Positions 26,443 through 34,543 of a stretch of 64,000 bases of DNA are shown here, one piece after another; positions within the stretch are counted from its first letter, which is position 1, and the number at the start of each line of letters is the position of its first letter. Below the pieces are notes generated by a model. The model was not told the DNA's origin and did not search any database. It saw only the letters and a program-made list of their open reading frames with translations. A program made the translations under genes and the position numbers. Source of the stretch: Terriglobus albidus (GTDB lineage Bacteria; Acidobacteriota; Terriglobia; Terriglobales; Acidobacteriaceae); the NCBI RefSeq assembly GCF_008000815.1, contig NZ_CP042806.1, positions 2,170,001 to 2,234,000 of the forward strand, read 5' to 3'.

Positions 26443-27579
26443 ATGCTTTACTGGCTGCTCTATCAGAAGTTATTCCCGTATTTCCGGCTGTTCCGGATCT
26501 TCCGTTACCTTACGTTCCGGACGGTCTTTGCCTCCCTGACCGCCCTGTTGATCGGCCTGATCATCGGCCCCTATGTCATCGAGCGGCTGCGCGAGTTCCA
26601 GATCGGCCAGTACATCCGAGAAGAAGGGCCGCAGAGCCACCAGAAGAAGAAGGGCACTCCGACGATGGGAGGCGTGCTGATCTGCATCTCCATCCTGGTG
26701 CCGACACTGCTGTGGAGCGATCTGTCGAATCCGCTGGTCTGGATCACCATTCTTTCGACGTTTTTCTTTGCGGCGATCGGGTTTGCGGATGACTACATTA
26801 AGGTTGTCCATAAGCGGAACCTTGGCCTCACCTCGAAGCAGAAGTTTGCGCTGCAGTTGCTGGTCAGCCTGGGAGTCGCGCTGGCGCTGTGCGTGCTGCA
26901 GCATAAGGGTTTCTACTCCACCCGGCTGGTAGTTCCGTTCATCAAACGCTGGAGGCCCGACCTGATTATCGGAGCCTTGATGCACAACCATTCGTTGTGG
27001 TGGCTGGGGTTTGCTCCGTTCGTGATCTTTGTCATGCTTGTCCTCACCTTCAGCTCTAACGCGGTGAATCTGACGGACGGCCTGGACGGTCTGGCGATCG
27101 GGTGCACGATCATTGCCGCCGGGGCGCTGACGGTGCTGACGTATGTCAGCGGTCATGCAGTGTTTTCGGACTATCTGGAGCTCTCACGTATGCCGCTGGC
27201 CGGAGAGCTGAGTATCTTCTGCGGCTCCATGGTGGGCGCATCAATCGGATTTCTTTGGTACAACGCGCACCCAGCCGAGGTCTTCATGGGCGACGTGGGT
27301 TCGCTGGCGCTTGGAGGGGCCATCGGGACGGTCGCAGTACTCATCAAGCAGGAGCTGCTGCTTCCCTTTATTGGTGGTGTCTTCATCCTGGAGGCACTAA
27401 GTGTCATGCTGCAGGTGGGCAGCTATAAGCTGCGTAACGGAAAACGCATCTTCAAAATGGCTCCGCTGCACCATCATTTCGAGCTGCTGGGGTGGAGCGA
27501 GAGCAAGGTGATTGCCCGGTTCTGGATCGCAGCCCTGGTCTTTGCTCTATTCGCTCTTACGACCCTGAAATTACGATAG
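26443..27579 (+). CDS. mraY: Phospho-N-acetylmuramoyl-pentapeptide transferase
   Basis: MraY transfers phospho-MurNAc-pentapeptide to undecaprenyl phosphate, making lipid I at the inner membrane. The 378-residue polytopic protein (about ten spans) has [27 protein letters not shown] with the catalytic aspartates, [32 protein letters not shown] and the C-terminal [12 protein letters not shown]. The start is close to element B and has little Shine-Dalgarno. The TAG stop codon forms the first bases of element C. Confidence 0.97.
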   Translation: MLYWLLYQKLFPYFRLFRIFRYLTFRTVFASLTALLIGLIIGPYVIERLREFQIGQYIREEGPQSHQKKKGTPTMGGVLICISILVPTLLWSDLSNPLVWITILSTFFFAAIGFADDYIKVVHKRNLGLTSKQKFALQLLVSLGVALALCVLQHKGFYSTRLVVPFIKRWRPDLIIGALMHNHSLWWLGFAPFVIFVMLVLTFSSNAVNLTDGLDGLAIGCTIIAAGALTVLTYVSGHAVFSDYLELSRMPLAGELSIFCGSMVGASIGFLWYNAHPAEVFMGDVGSLALGGAIGTVAVLIKQELLLPFIGGVFILEALSVMLQVGSYKLRNGKRIFKMAPLHHHFELLGWSESKVIARFWIAALVFALFALTTLKLR

Positions 27580-27693
27580 AGCATTTTTTCCTGTCGATGT
27601 GATGTAGGGTTTCCGCATTATGGGCGTTTTCCGCAATGAAAACGCTGCTGCACGGCGCCTTCCGGGAAACCCAGCAACAGGGAAAATGCTCTA
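27577..27693. repeat. Palindromic stop-abutting element, copy C
   Basis: This 117-bp copy is inverted relative to copies A and D: its reverse complement lines up with them through TAGAGCATTTTCCCTGTTGCTGGG, the CGTTTTCATTGCGGAAAACG hairpin and the closing TGCTCTA. Its first three bases are the mraY stop codon TAG. It separates mraY from the non-coding region before murD. Confidence 0.9.
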
Positions 27694-27894
27694 GTGTGCT
27701 CTCCGGGACGGGAGTTCATCGTCCATTCTTTTGGCAGCCGGTAAATGAGGCGGCCGGATGTCCCTTTCGTCTTTGATACCCGAGGCTTAGGTGAGGTGGT
27801 AGCCTTGATTGCATCTCCCGACAGACCGCACAAGGAGCGGATTTTTGCTTCATTGCGGAATGACAGACAAGAAGAGCGAGCTTACGTAGAAACG
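27694..27894. other. Non-coding stretch before murD
   Basis: About 200 bp without a credible gene. The murD frame is open upstream through it (residues beginning MRRPDVPFVF), but that extension has no counterpart in MurD and includes translation of ATTGCGGAATGACAG, a kind of sequence that looks like a dispersed intergenic repeat. A promoter for murD-ftsW-murG could lie here, given that element C precedes it. Confidence 0.45.
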
Positions 27895-29256
27895 ATGATC
27901 GAGCTGAAGAATAAACGTGTCCTCGTGGTTGGTCTTGGGAAGTCAGGCCTGGCCGCTGCTCACTTTCTAAAGGAGCAGGGAGCTCTTGTCACCGTCTCGG
28001 ACTCGCAGTCCGCGTCGGCGTTGTCGGCCGAGCTGCCGGCGCTGCTGGAGGCAGGGATTGCGGTAGAGACGGGCGGGCATGGAGTGCTGACCTTCCGGCG
28101 GCAGGATCTGCTGGTAGTTTCGCCCGGTGTCCCGCTGAATACTGAAGAGATCGCATACGCCATGGCTGCCGGCGTGCCGGTGATTGGTGAGGTAGAGCTT
28201 GCCTCGTACTTCCTGAAAGGGCAGATCATCGCTGTTACCGGGTCGAATGGGAAGACGACCACCACCTCGCTGATCGGTCACATTCTGAAGACCGCCGGTC
28301 TGCCGACTCTGGTGGGCGGTAATATCGGAACGCCGGTCCTGAACCTTCGCCGCGTCTCCACGCACAAGCACTGGGTGGTTTTGGAGGTATCGAGCTTCCA
28401 GTTGGAGACGGTGACCCACTTCCATCCGAAGATCGCCGTGGTGCTGAACATCACGCCGGACCATCTGGACCGCCATGGCACCTTTGAGGCCTATGCCGCG
28501 GCAAAATACCGCATCACCATCGCGCAGGACCCCTCGGACTGCCTGGTGCTGAACGCCGAAGATGTTCCTACGCAGCTGACTGCATCGCACACCAAGGCCG
28601 GTATTTATTGGTTCTCGCCCTCGCGGCCGATCAAGCAGGGAGCGTTTGTCCACGGCGACGGTATCTACTTCAAACAGAAGGAAGGTCATCGGCCTGAGCC
28701 GATCATGCCGATCAGCGAGATTCCTCTCAAGGGCGCGCACAATATCGAGAATGTCCTTGCCGCCATTACCGCGGCGAGGCTCGCGGGTGTTCCCAAGGAA
28801 CAGGTCCGTGCCGGTGTAGCCAGCTTCAAGGCGGTAGAACACCGCCTGGAGTTTGTGCGCAAGGTGAACGGCGTGGACTACTACAACGACTCAAAGGCCA
28901 CAAATGTAGATGCGACCGTGAAGGCGCTGGAGTCCTTTCCAAAGGGAATCCACCTGATTCTCGGAGGCAAGGACAAGGATTCGGACTACCGTACGCTCGT
29001 GCCCCTGCTGAAAGACCGGGCTGTCGCTGTTTACACCATTGGTTCAGCCGCGGAAAAGATCGAGTCGCACCTTAACAAAGTAGTCAACATAGTTTCAGCG
29101 GGAACTTTGGAAAACGCGCTTGTACAGGCGAAAGAAGTGGCCCAACCGGGTGAGGTTGTCCTGTTGGCGCCGGCATGTGCCAGCTTCGATCAGTTCCAGA
29201 GTTACGAACACCGCGGCCGCGTCTTCAAGGAGACGGTAAACGGCTGGGCGGAGTAG
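27895..29256 (+). CDS. murD: UDP-N-acetylmuramoyl-L-alanine--D-glutamate ligase
   Basis: MurD adds D-Glu to UDP-MurNAc-L-Ala. From the ATG at 27895 the protein has 453 residues, the usual length, starting with the Rossmann-like ELKNKRVLVVGLGKSGLAAAHFL. Further motifs are ITVTGSNGKTTTTSLIG-type ATP loop (AVTGSNGKTTTTS), GGNIGTPVL, EVSSFQLETV, NITPDHLDRHGTFEAY, GAHNIENVLAAITAARLAGV, EHRLEFVRKVNGVDYYNDSKATN and LLAPACASFDQFQSYEHRG. The Shine-Dalgarno at the chosen start is weak; the start rests on homology. Confidence 0.95.
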   Translation: MIELKNKRVLVVGLGKSGLAAAHFLKEQGALVTVSDSQSASALSAELPALLEAGIAVETGGHGVLTFRRQDLLVVSPGVPLNTEEIAYAMAAGVPVIGEVELASYFLKGQIIAVTGSNGKTTTTSLIGHILKTAGLPTLVGGNIGTPVLNLRRVSTHKHWVVLEVSSFQLETVTHFHPKIAVVLNITPDHLDRHGTFEAYAAAKYRITIAQDPSDCLVLNAEDVPTQLTASHTKAGIYWFSPSRPIKQGAFVHGDGIYFKQKEGHRPEPIMPISEIPLKGAHNIENVLAAITAARLAGVPKEQVRAGVASFKAVEHRLEFVRKVNGVDYYNDSKATNVDATVKALESFPKGIHLILGGKDKDSDYRTLVPLLKDRAVAVYTIGSAAEKIESHLNKVVNIVSAGTLENALVQAKEVAQPGEVVLLAPACASFDQFQSYEHRGRVFKETVNGWAE

Positions 29257-29300
29257 GCCGGCACGACGGCGAGCCTGCCTGCTCCGGATGAAGGCAGGAA

Positions 29301-30395
29301 ATGGCAAAGCGCGTCGGTGTCGATAAATGGTTGTTCTTTGTGGTGGTGCTGCTGGTCCTAATCGGGCTGGTGATGGTCTTTTCTGCTTCGGCTGTGATGG
29401 CCAAGGAGCGCTACGGCTCACCTTATACCTTCGTCAGCAAACAGGCGATGTGGGCCTTAACAGGCCTGGGCGCGCTGCTGGTACTGATGCGCGTGGACTA
29501 CCGCAAGTTCAATAACCCCAAGATTGTTCTGCCGTCGGTCGCGATCACGATGCTGTTGTTGATCGGCGTCTTTGCGATGCGCGACTCGCACAACACGCAT
29601 CGCTGGTTCAAGATCGGTCCGTTCTTTGGCTTTCAGCCCTCTGAGATCGCCAAGCCCGTGCTGGTGCTATTTCTGGCGTGGTTTTTGCAGAACCGCATGC
29701 ATTGCATGGACGACCTGAAAGGGACCATTCTGCGGGCGGTGACGCCTCCGCTGTTGATGATTGCTCTCGTCCTGAAGGAGCCGGATCTTGGTACAGCCAT
29801 GGTGTGTGCCGCGGTGCTCGCGCTGATGCTGTATCTCGCCGGCGCGCAGATGCGCTACTTTGCCATTGGAGCAGCGCTGGCTTCGCCGGTACTGTACTTC
29901 ATGCTCTTTCATGTTGCCTGGCGCCGCGCCCGCATGCTGGCGTATATGGATCCGGAGAAGGATCCGCGCGGAACAGGATTCCACATTCTGCAGTCGCTCA
30001 TTGCCGTGGGCACCGGCGGCTTCCATGGACTTGGCCTGATGGAGGGCCGGCAGAAGCTCTTCTATCTGCCCGAGCCGCACACTGACTTTATCTACGCCAA
30101 TGTCTGTGAAGAGTTAGGGCTGCTGGGGGCGTTGTTTGTGGTCGCGCTCTTTGTTGTCCTTGGGTATCGCGGACTGCGTACGGCGTTTCTCTCAACCGAT
30201 CCGTTCGCCCGGTTCCTGGCGTTCGGGATTACCTGCGCGATCATCATCCAGGCCTTCTTCAATATCAGCGTGGTGCTGGCGCTGCTGCCTACCAAGGGCA
30301 TTCCGCTGCCGTTTATCTCCTCGGGAGGCACGAGCGTGTTTATCACGCTGGCCAGTATGGGCGTGCTGCTGAACATCTCCCGTGAGACGGATTAG
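29301..30395 (+). CDS. ftsW: Peptidoglycan glycosyltransferase / division protein FtsW
   Basis: FtsW is the SEDS-family glycan polymerase that works with FtsI at the septum. The 364-residue protein has about ten membrane spans and the family motifs LVMVFSASAVMAKERYGSPYTFVSKQ, KIGPFFGFQPSEIAKPVLVLFLAWFL, KEPDLGTAMV, the IAVGTGGFHGLGLMEGRQK loop, LPEPHTDFIYANVCEELGLLG and FISSGGTSVFITLASMGVLLNIS. It is shorter at both ends than E. coli FtsW. AGGCAGGAA precedes the ATG. Confidence 0.95.
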   Translation: MAKRVGVDKWLFFVVVLLVLIGLVMVFSASAVMAKERYGSPYTFVSKQAMWALTGLGALLVLMRVDYRKFNNPKIVLPSVAITMLLLIGVFAMRDSHNTHRWFKIGPFFGFQPSEIAKPVLVLFLAWFLQNRMHCMDDLKGTILRAVTPPLLMIALVLKEPDLGTAMVCAAVLALMLYLAGAQMRYFAIGAALASPVLYFMLFHVAWRRARMLAYMDPEKDPRGTGFHILQSLIAVGTGGFHGLGLMEGRQKLFYLPEPHTDFIYANVCEELGLLGALFVVALFVVLGYRGLRTAFLSTDPFARFLAFGITCAIIIQAFFNISVVLALLPTKGIPLPFISSGGTSVFITLASMGVLLNISRETD

Positions 30396-30422
30396 TACCG
30401 ATATAGGGATATAAGGATAGGA

Positions 30423-31502
30423 ATGAGAGTATTGATTGCCGGTGGCGGCACGGGCGGACACGTTGTTCCGGCGCTCGCCATCGGGCGTAAGTTACGTGAT
30501 TCGTTTGGAGCTGACGTGCGTTTTGTCGGCACCGAGCGTGGGCTTGAGACAAAGCTGATTCCGGAGGCTGGCTTTCCGCTGGAATTGGTGAAGTCTGGCC
30601 AGTTGAAGAATGTCAGCGTGATGACTCGTCTGAAGACCTTTACGGATCTTCCCCTTGGAGTGCTGCATTGCATTCGGCTCATACGGAATTTCCGGCCAGT
30701 TGTCGTCGTGGGTGTCGGCGGCTACGCCAGTGGCCCGGCGATGGCGGCAGCGGTCTTGTTGAGGGTTCCCACGCTGGCCTATGAGCCAAATGCCTTGCCC
30801 GGCATGACCAACCGCCTGGTGGGCAAATACGTCAGCGCAGCGGCCGTTGCCTACGAGCAGACGACACACTATTTCCGCAACGCAACTGTGACCGGAGTGC
30901 CAGTCAGGCCGGAGATCTTCGACCTTCCGCGGAAGCCGGAAGGAGCTGCGCCACGGCTGCTGGTAACGGCTGGAAGCCAGGGAGCCGCAGTCTTCAATGA
31001 GTTCGTTCCTAAGATTGCTGCACGCCTACTGGGCGCGGTCTCTGGGCTGACGATTGTGCATCAGGCCGGTGCTCGGAACCTGGAGAAGACACGAGAGGCT
31101 TTTACGGCGAGCGGAGCGGATAGTTCACGCATCGCCGTGGAGGCTTTTCTGAACGATATGCCACAGCAGTATGCGGCAGCGGATGTAGTCCTGGCCCGTT
31201 CGGGGAGTACGGTTTCGGAATTGTGCGCGGCGGGCAAGCCGTCGTTACTGGTGCCTTTTCCGCAAGCGGCTGACGATCACCAGAGGAAGAATGCCGAAGT
31301 GCTTGGAAATGCCGGCGCCGCAGTCGTGTTGTTGCAGAAGGATGTTACCGAACAGAGCCTGCTGGAGGCTCTGACGGGGTTGCTCTCCGATCGGGAAAGG
31401 CGAGAGAGGATGAGTGCAGCAGCGCGATCGCTGGCAAAGCCGGGAGCGCTGGAACGAATTGTCGGGATGATACGAGGACTGGCGGACAGCAAAAAGGGCT
31501 GA
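30423..31502 (+). CDS. murG: UDP-GlcNAc:undecaprenyl-PP-MurNAc-pentapeptide transferase
   Basis: MurG converts lipid I to lipid II on the cytoplasmic face of the membrane. The 359-residue GT28 enzyme has the glycine-rich loop AGGGTGGHVVPALAIGRKL, the second loop GVGGYASGPAMAAA, YEPNALPGMTNRLVGKY, VTAGSQGAAVFNEFVP, and the donor-binding ARSGSTVSELCAAGKPSLLVPFPQAADDHQRKNAEVL. AAGGATAGGA precedes the ATG. It is the last gene of this dcw segment; a terminator overlaps its stop codon. Confidence 0.97.
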   Translation: MRVLIAGGGTGGHVVPALAIGRKLRDSFGADVRFVGTERGLETKLIPEAGFPLELVKSGQLKNVSVMTRLKTFTDLPLGVLHCIRLIRNFRPVVVVGVGGYASGPAMAAAVLLRVPTLAYEPNALPGMTNRLVGKYVSAAAVAYEQTTHYFRNATVTGVPVRPEIFDLPRKPEGAAPRLLVTAGSQGAAVFNEFVPKIAARLLGAVSGLTIVHQAGARNLEKTREAFTASGADSSRIAVEAFLNDMPQQYAAADVVLARSGSTVSELCAAGKPSLLVPFPQAADDHQRKNAEVLGNAGAAVVLLQKDVTEQSLLEALTGLLSDRERRERMSAAARSLAKPGALERIVGMIRGLADSKKG

Positions 31503-31522
31503 GACGTTGTGTCTCAGCCCTT
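31494..31522. terminator. Terminator at the end of the dcw segment
   Basis: AAGGGCTGAGAC (31494-31505) pairs perfectly with GTCTCAGCCCTT (31511-31522) across a 5-nt loop. It includes the murG stop codon and lies between convergent genes, so it can serve murG on the plus strand (TTCGGTCTT follows) and the glycine-rich gene on the minus strand (AAAAA on the left gives a U-tract). Confidence 0.85.
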
Positions 31523-31536
31523 CGGTCTTGTAGGGA

Positions 31537-32580
31537 TTAGCGATGTCCGCCACCGCCGTGGAAGCCGCCACCGCCTCCACCACCATGGAAGCCGCCACCA
31601 CCGCCGCCGGAGAAGCCACGGCCACCGCCGAAGCCTCCACCGCCACCGAAGTTACCGCCGCTGCTACGGGGAGCGCTGAAGCCGCCGCCGCCAAAGCCTC
31701 CGCGATTGCCGCCGAAGCTCGGCTGGCTGCCGCCGAAGCTGCCACGGTTTCCGCCAAAGCTGGGCTGGTTTCCACCAAAGCCGCCGCGGTTTACGTTGCC
31801 TCCGAAGTTCTGGCCGCCGTTGAAGGCCTGACGGTTTCCGTCAAAGCGCTGCGCTCCACTACCGAAGTTGCCACGGTTCTGGCTGAAGTCGCGGTTGCTG
31901 TTGAAGGACTGACGGCCACCATTGAAGTTCTGGTTGCCATTGAAGCGCTGCGCTCCGCCATTGAAGCCACCGCGGTTCACCGAGACATTGGTCCGGTTGA
32001 AGTTGTTCACCGTCGTACCGCCGTGGAAGTTGGCGTACCGCGCGGGCGGATTGCGCTGGAAGCTGGCGCCACCGGGATGGACGGGAACTCCACGATAAGG
32101 CTGGTTATAGAACGAGCCGCGGAAGCCGGGCCTGAAGTTGCAATAGGCGCGGTTGTACCAGAAACGGCCGCCATTCCAATAACCGCCATAGAAGCCGGTG
32201 CCAAAGTAGCCGAAGCCGTAGTTAATGCCGCCGTAGTAGCCAATTGTGGATCCCCAGTAACCGGGATGCCAGAAGTAAGCGCTGTCACCCCAGCCCCACC
32301 AGCCGGGAGTCCAAAGGGCGCCCGCATAAGGAGGAAGCACCCAGGCGCCGTCGACCCAGTAATAACCATCCGGACCGTAAGCCCAGTAACCGGGAGTCCA
32401 GATATAACCATCACCCGGAGCTACAGGCTGCGCATACACAGGGATAGGAGGTGGGGCAATGCCCACAGAGACAAATACGGCAGCGTGCACCGCCGTTGGA
32501 ACGATCGCCGCTCCGAGGGCAAGGGCCGAGCCTAAGATCATCTTTCCAAACGACTTACGAATTGTACTTGCTACATCCAT
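31537..32580 (-). CDS. Secreted glycine-rich protein with WxPGYW repeats
   Basis: The 347-residue protein starts at the ATG at 32580, with AAGGTG 5 nt upstream, and has a signal peptide (GKMILGSALALGAAIVPTAVHA). After it come aromatic repeats of the YXWxPGYW type (YIWTPGYWAYGPDGYYW, LWTPGWWGWGDSAYFWHPGYW), seen in many proteobacterial and acidobacterial surface or periplasmic proteins of unknown function. The second half is low complexity, with GGNQPSFGGNRGSFGG-type repeats and a C-terminal tail of Gly runs with FHGGG. It is likely an extracytoplasmic matrix or envelope component; there is no enzymatic motif. Confidence 0.85.
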   Translation of the reverse strand: MDVASTIRKSFGKMILGSALALGAAIVPTAVHAAVFVSVGIAPPPIPVYAQPVAPGDGYIWTPGYWAYGPDGYYWVDGAWVLPPYAGALWTPGWWGWGDSAYFWHPGYWGSTIGYYGGINYGFGYFGTGFYGGYWNGGRFWYNRAYCNFRPGFRGSFYNQPYRGVPVHPGGASFQRNPPARYANFHGGTTVNNFNRTNVSVNRGGFNGGAQRFNGNQNFNGGRQSFNSNRDFSQNRGNFGSGAQRFDGNRQAFNGGQNFGGNVNRGGFGGNQPSFGGNRGSFGGSQPSFGGNRGGFGGGGFSAPRSSGGNFGGGGGFGGGRGFSGGGGGGFHGGGGGGGFHGGGGHR

Positions 32581-32661
32581 CGGGTCACCTTGCCGCTGTT
32601 CACGCCTTCGCTGCTTCATCCTTGCGCGGTGTGTGCGGCGAGCTTCCGGCCTAAAGGGAAA

Positions 32662-32693
32662 GGTCCGGGACTCGTTTTAAGAGACACCGGACC
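32662..32693 (-). terminator. Terminator after the 90-residue membrane protein gene
   Basis: GGTCCGG (32662-32668) and CCGGACC (32687-32693) form a 7-bp stem with an 18-nt loop. Read on the minus strand it is followed by TTTCCCTTT and lies 32 bp past the stop of the gene ending at 32725. Confidence 0.55.
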
Positions 32694-32724
32694 CTGGGGA
32701 AAGTTGCTTGTTGGCGGGGAGCTG

Positions 32725-32997
32725 CTAGTGCGTTAGGGCCTGCCAGGCGCTATATACATAGACGCCGATGATGCCTGCGGTCGCCAGACCGGCGGCGCCA
32801 CCCAGGACACGCAACATGGGTTGCAACCTATTGACTTTCCGAACGATTTCCATTTGTTCGGTCTTTTCGACAGTGTTGGAGTCGCTGAGAAAGAGCTGGT
32901 CCTCCTCATAACGGGTAAGCGTTCCGCGATATGCCAGAAGCGCGAGAAAACAGGCGGTGAGCGCCGCCCATATGATCAGCATCAGTTGCATGGACAT
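32725..32997 (-). CDS. Small membrane protein, YRGxLTRxEEDQ family, paralog 1
   Basis: The 90-residue protein has an N-terminal membrane span (LMLIIWAALTACFLALLAY), a central cytoplasmic-looking segment starting YRGTLTRYEEDQLFLSDS, and a second span (VLGGAAGLATAGIIGVYVYSAW). It is clearly paralogous to the product at 33419 (shared YRGxLTRxEEDQxFL, LxP and GG landmarks). I do not recognise a named family. GGAGGG lies 7 nt before the ATG. Confidence 0.75.
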   Translation of the reverse strand: MSMQLMLIIWAALTACFLALLAYRGTLTRYEEDQLFLSDSNTVEKTEQMEIVRKVNRLQPMLRVLGGAAGLATAGIIGVYVYSAWQALTH

Positions 32998-33146
32998 GTT
33001 GAAACCCTCCGAAAGGCTGCAATAGCCGGCTCGGGATACCGGGCGGGTCCGCTTTTATTTCGCGGGCTCTCGGGGTAGGCAGGGCCGTTCGCGCGGAATG
33101 ATACTCCTGCCGATAACGGACGCACTATAGCTTTCAGAAAATAAAT

Positions 33147-33311
33147 TTATGGGCGAACCAGATAGAAAAGCACGGTGGCGATCCCACCGAGGACGGCCAG
33201 AGTGGCTGTCATCAACCCGACAATGAACCAGGCTGCCATGCGTTTCTGCCGTTCAGTCGGGTGGGTAATCCCGAAGAAGTCGATAAACCAGTTGGCGATG
33301 AAGCTGATCAC
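33147..33311 (-). CDS. Very small membrane protein, 54 residues
   Basis: A 54-residue frame starts at GTG (33311) and encodes an amphipathic start (MISFIANWFIDFFGIT), the charged turn HPTERQKR and one strong membrane span (MAAWFIVGLMTATLAVLGGIATVLFYLV) ending in RP. AGAGGGCGG lies upstream at a reasonable distance. It is placed between the two paralogous small membrane proteins on the same strand, and the coherent hydrophobic pattern argues that it is real. No family is recognised. Confidence 0.6.
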   Translation of the reverse strand: MISFIANWFIDFFGITHPTERQKRMAAWFIVGLMTATLAVLGGIATVLFYLVRP

Positions 33312-33374
33312 GATGTCACCGCCCTCTCATTATGGAAGATGCTGGGCTAAGCAGAAAGGGTTCGCAAACGAACA

Positions 33375-33398
33375 CCGGCCGCCAATTCTGGCGGCCGG
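33375..33398. terminator. Strong hairpin after the 92-residue membrane protein gene
   Basis: A perfect 10-bp GC-rich stem (CCGGCCGCCA 33375-33384, TGGCGGCCGG 33389-33398) with loop ATTC lies 20 bp past the stop of the minus-strand gene at 33419. On the minus strand it is followed by TGTTCGTTT, on the plus strand by CTTT. Confidence 0.7.
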
Positions 33399-33418
33399 CT
33401 TTGTACCAAAGCGCGATC

Positions 33419-33697
33419 TCATCCACGCAGAACCTGGATGGCATTTACGACATAAATTCCCAGCAGCGCGGCAGAGAGGGCAATAGTGGTTCCACCGGCG
33501 AAGGCAACAAAGGGTTTAAGGAACTGGATTCTCCGCTGGATGTCGTCCTGACGGCGTTTTTCTTCGCCGAGGATATTTTCATCCAGGAAGATCTGATCTT
33601 CTTCCCCGCGGGTAAGAAGACCGCGATAGACCATAAGGGCAGTCGTAGAAAGAAATAGGAAGGCCCAAACGGTCCAGAGCAGGGTTATGGTGCTCAT
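33419..33697 (-). CDS. Small membrane protein, YRGxLTRxEEDQ family, paralog 2
   Basis: The 92-residue protein has the same layout as the product at 32725: span one (TLLWTVWAFLFLSTTALMVY), the conserved YRGLLTRGEEDQIFLDEN segment, a basic helix (KRRQDDIQRRIQFLKPF) and span two (AGGTTIALSAALLGIYVVNAI). AGGAGG lies 9-10 nt before the ATG, a strong ribosome site. Function unknown; the two-span hairpin with acidic and basic linker would suit an adaptor or assembly role, which is only a guess. Confidence 0.78.
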   Translation of the reverse strand: MSTITLLWTVWAFLFLSTTALMVYRGLLTRGEEDQIFLDENILGEEKRRQDDIQRRIQFLKPFVAFAGGTTIALSAALLGIYVVNAIQVLRG

Positions 33698-33903
33698 GGG
33701 GGTTACACCTCCTGAGAGAAATCACTGCAGGCGTAACTAAGCTGCCGCCGTCTGTGCGGGATATTTGATTTCGCAGCAGTCCACACGAAACGACGGTCAG
33801 GCCTACCGGCGGGTCTGCGAAAAGCGCAGTATGCAGGCTCGGACGGTAGAAAAGGCCGCCCACACGAAAATATACGCCGGTTTTTGGAGCACTGGTGCAA
33901 AAT

Positions 33904-33932
33904 GCATCCATTTGGGTACGACGGCATCCATT
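33904..33932 (+). promoter_or_regulatory. Direct repeats GCATCCATT upstream of the Fe-S carrier gene
   Basis: The 9-mer GCATCCATT occurs at 33904-33912 and again at 33924-33932, 20 bp apart, about two helical turns and on the same DNA face. The second copy ends 30 bp before the proposed -35 element. It could be an activator or repressor site; the regulator is unknown. The remainder of 33698-34024 shows no gene. Confidence 0.35.
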
Positions 33933-33961
33933 ACTTGTGTAGCGGGCGCGAAAATCGCCCC

Positions 33962-33990
33962 TTGCCCGGCCTTCCGAGGGGGCATACACT
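33962..33990 (+). promoter_or_regulatory. Candidate sigma70 promoter of the Fe-S carrier gene
   Basis: TTGCCC (33962-33967) and TACACT (33985-33990) are separated by exactly 17 bp and lie 35 bp before the start codon, with AGGAG in between (34011-34015). The -10 box deviates from TATAAT at two positions. Confidence 0.5.
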
Positions 33991-34024
33991 TAGATAGAGA
34001 TCGACTGAATAGGAGTTTCTTACC

Positions 34025-34414
34025 ATGGCCACTACTGCCGCTACCCCCGAGGTTGTTGAGGTTGTTTCCTCGCCGATGCCCTCGTCGCAGCCCGTCAACC
34101 TGACACCGGCGGCGATTGCCAAGGTGAAGGAGATCATGGCTACCCAGGATCCAGTGCCGGCTGGTCTGCGCATCGGTGTTGTGGGCGGCGGGTGCTCCGG
34201 CTTTCAGTACTCCATGAGCTTTGAGAACCAGCAGGGCATGATGGACAAGGTTGTCCGCTACGACGACCTGAAGGTCTTCATTGATGCCACCAGCGCCATG
34301 TATCTGAATGGCTGCATCGTGGACTACGTTGAGACGCTGGAGGCTGCCGGCTTCAAGTTCGACAATCCCCAGGTGAAGAGCACCTGCGGCTGCGGATCGA
34401 GCTTCAGCGTGTAA
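34025..34414 (+). CDS. A-type iron-sulfur cluster carrier (IscA/ErpA family)
   Basis: The 129-residue protein carries the three conserved cysteines of A-type carriers, Cys57 in VVGGGCSGFQYSM and Cys121 and Cys123 in the C-terminal CGCGSSFSV. These bind Fe-S clusters or iron and pass clusters to target enzymes. The first about 24 residues are a low-complexity Ala/Thr/Pro/Ser extension absent from E. coli IscA. It is monocistronic, with its own promoter-like sequence and a strong terminator. ErpA and IscA cannot be told apart from sequence here. Confidence 0.95.
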   Translation: MATTAATPEVVEVVSSPMPSSQPVNLTPAAIAKVKEIMATQDPVPAGLRIGVVGGGCSGFQYSMSFENQQGMMDKVVRYDDLKVFIDATSAMYLNGCIVDYVETLEAAGFKFDNPQVKSTCGCGSSFSV

Positions 34415-34431
34415 GTTTCTGATTTCCGGTG

Positions 34432-34464
34432 AAAAGACCTCGCTTCGGGCGAGGTCTTTTCTTT
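34432..34464 (+). terminator. Strong intrinsic terminator after the Fe-S carrier gene
   Basis: AAAAGACCTCGC (34432-34443) pairs perfectly with GCGAGGTCTTTT (34449-34460) around loop TTCGG and is followed by more T residues (CTTTT). It lies 18 bp after the stop codon. Confidence 0.93.
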
Positions 34465-34543
34465 TGTATGAGTTTGATGGAAATGGACCTCCGAAAAGGG
34501 GTACGCGGCGTCTAAACTCATACAGGGTTACCCCGCCGGATTC

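Noticed and set aside
27745-27894. 50-residue N-terminal extension of MurD
   Set aside because: MurD homologs start at the ELKNKRVLVVGLGKSG segment, and the extension translates intergenic repeat-like sequence.
31543-32535. Plus-strand open frame of 330 codons rich in Ala, Thr, Glu and Val
   Set aside because: It is the antisense of the glycine-rich repeats (GGC/GGT read backwards gives GCC/ACC); the minus strand carries a signal peptide, Shine-Dalgarno and the WxPGYW repeats.
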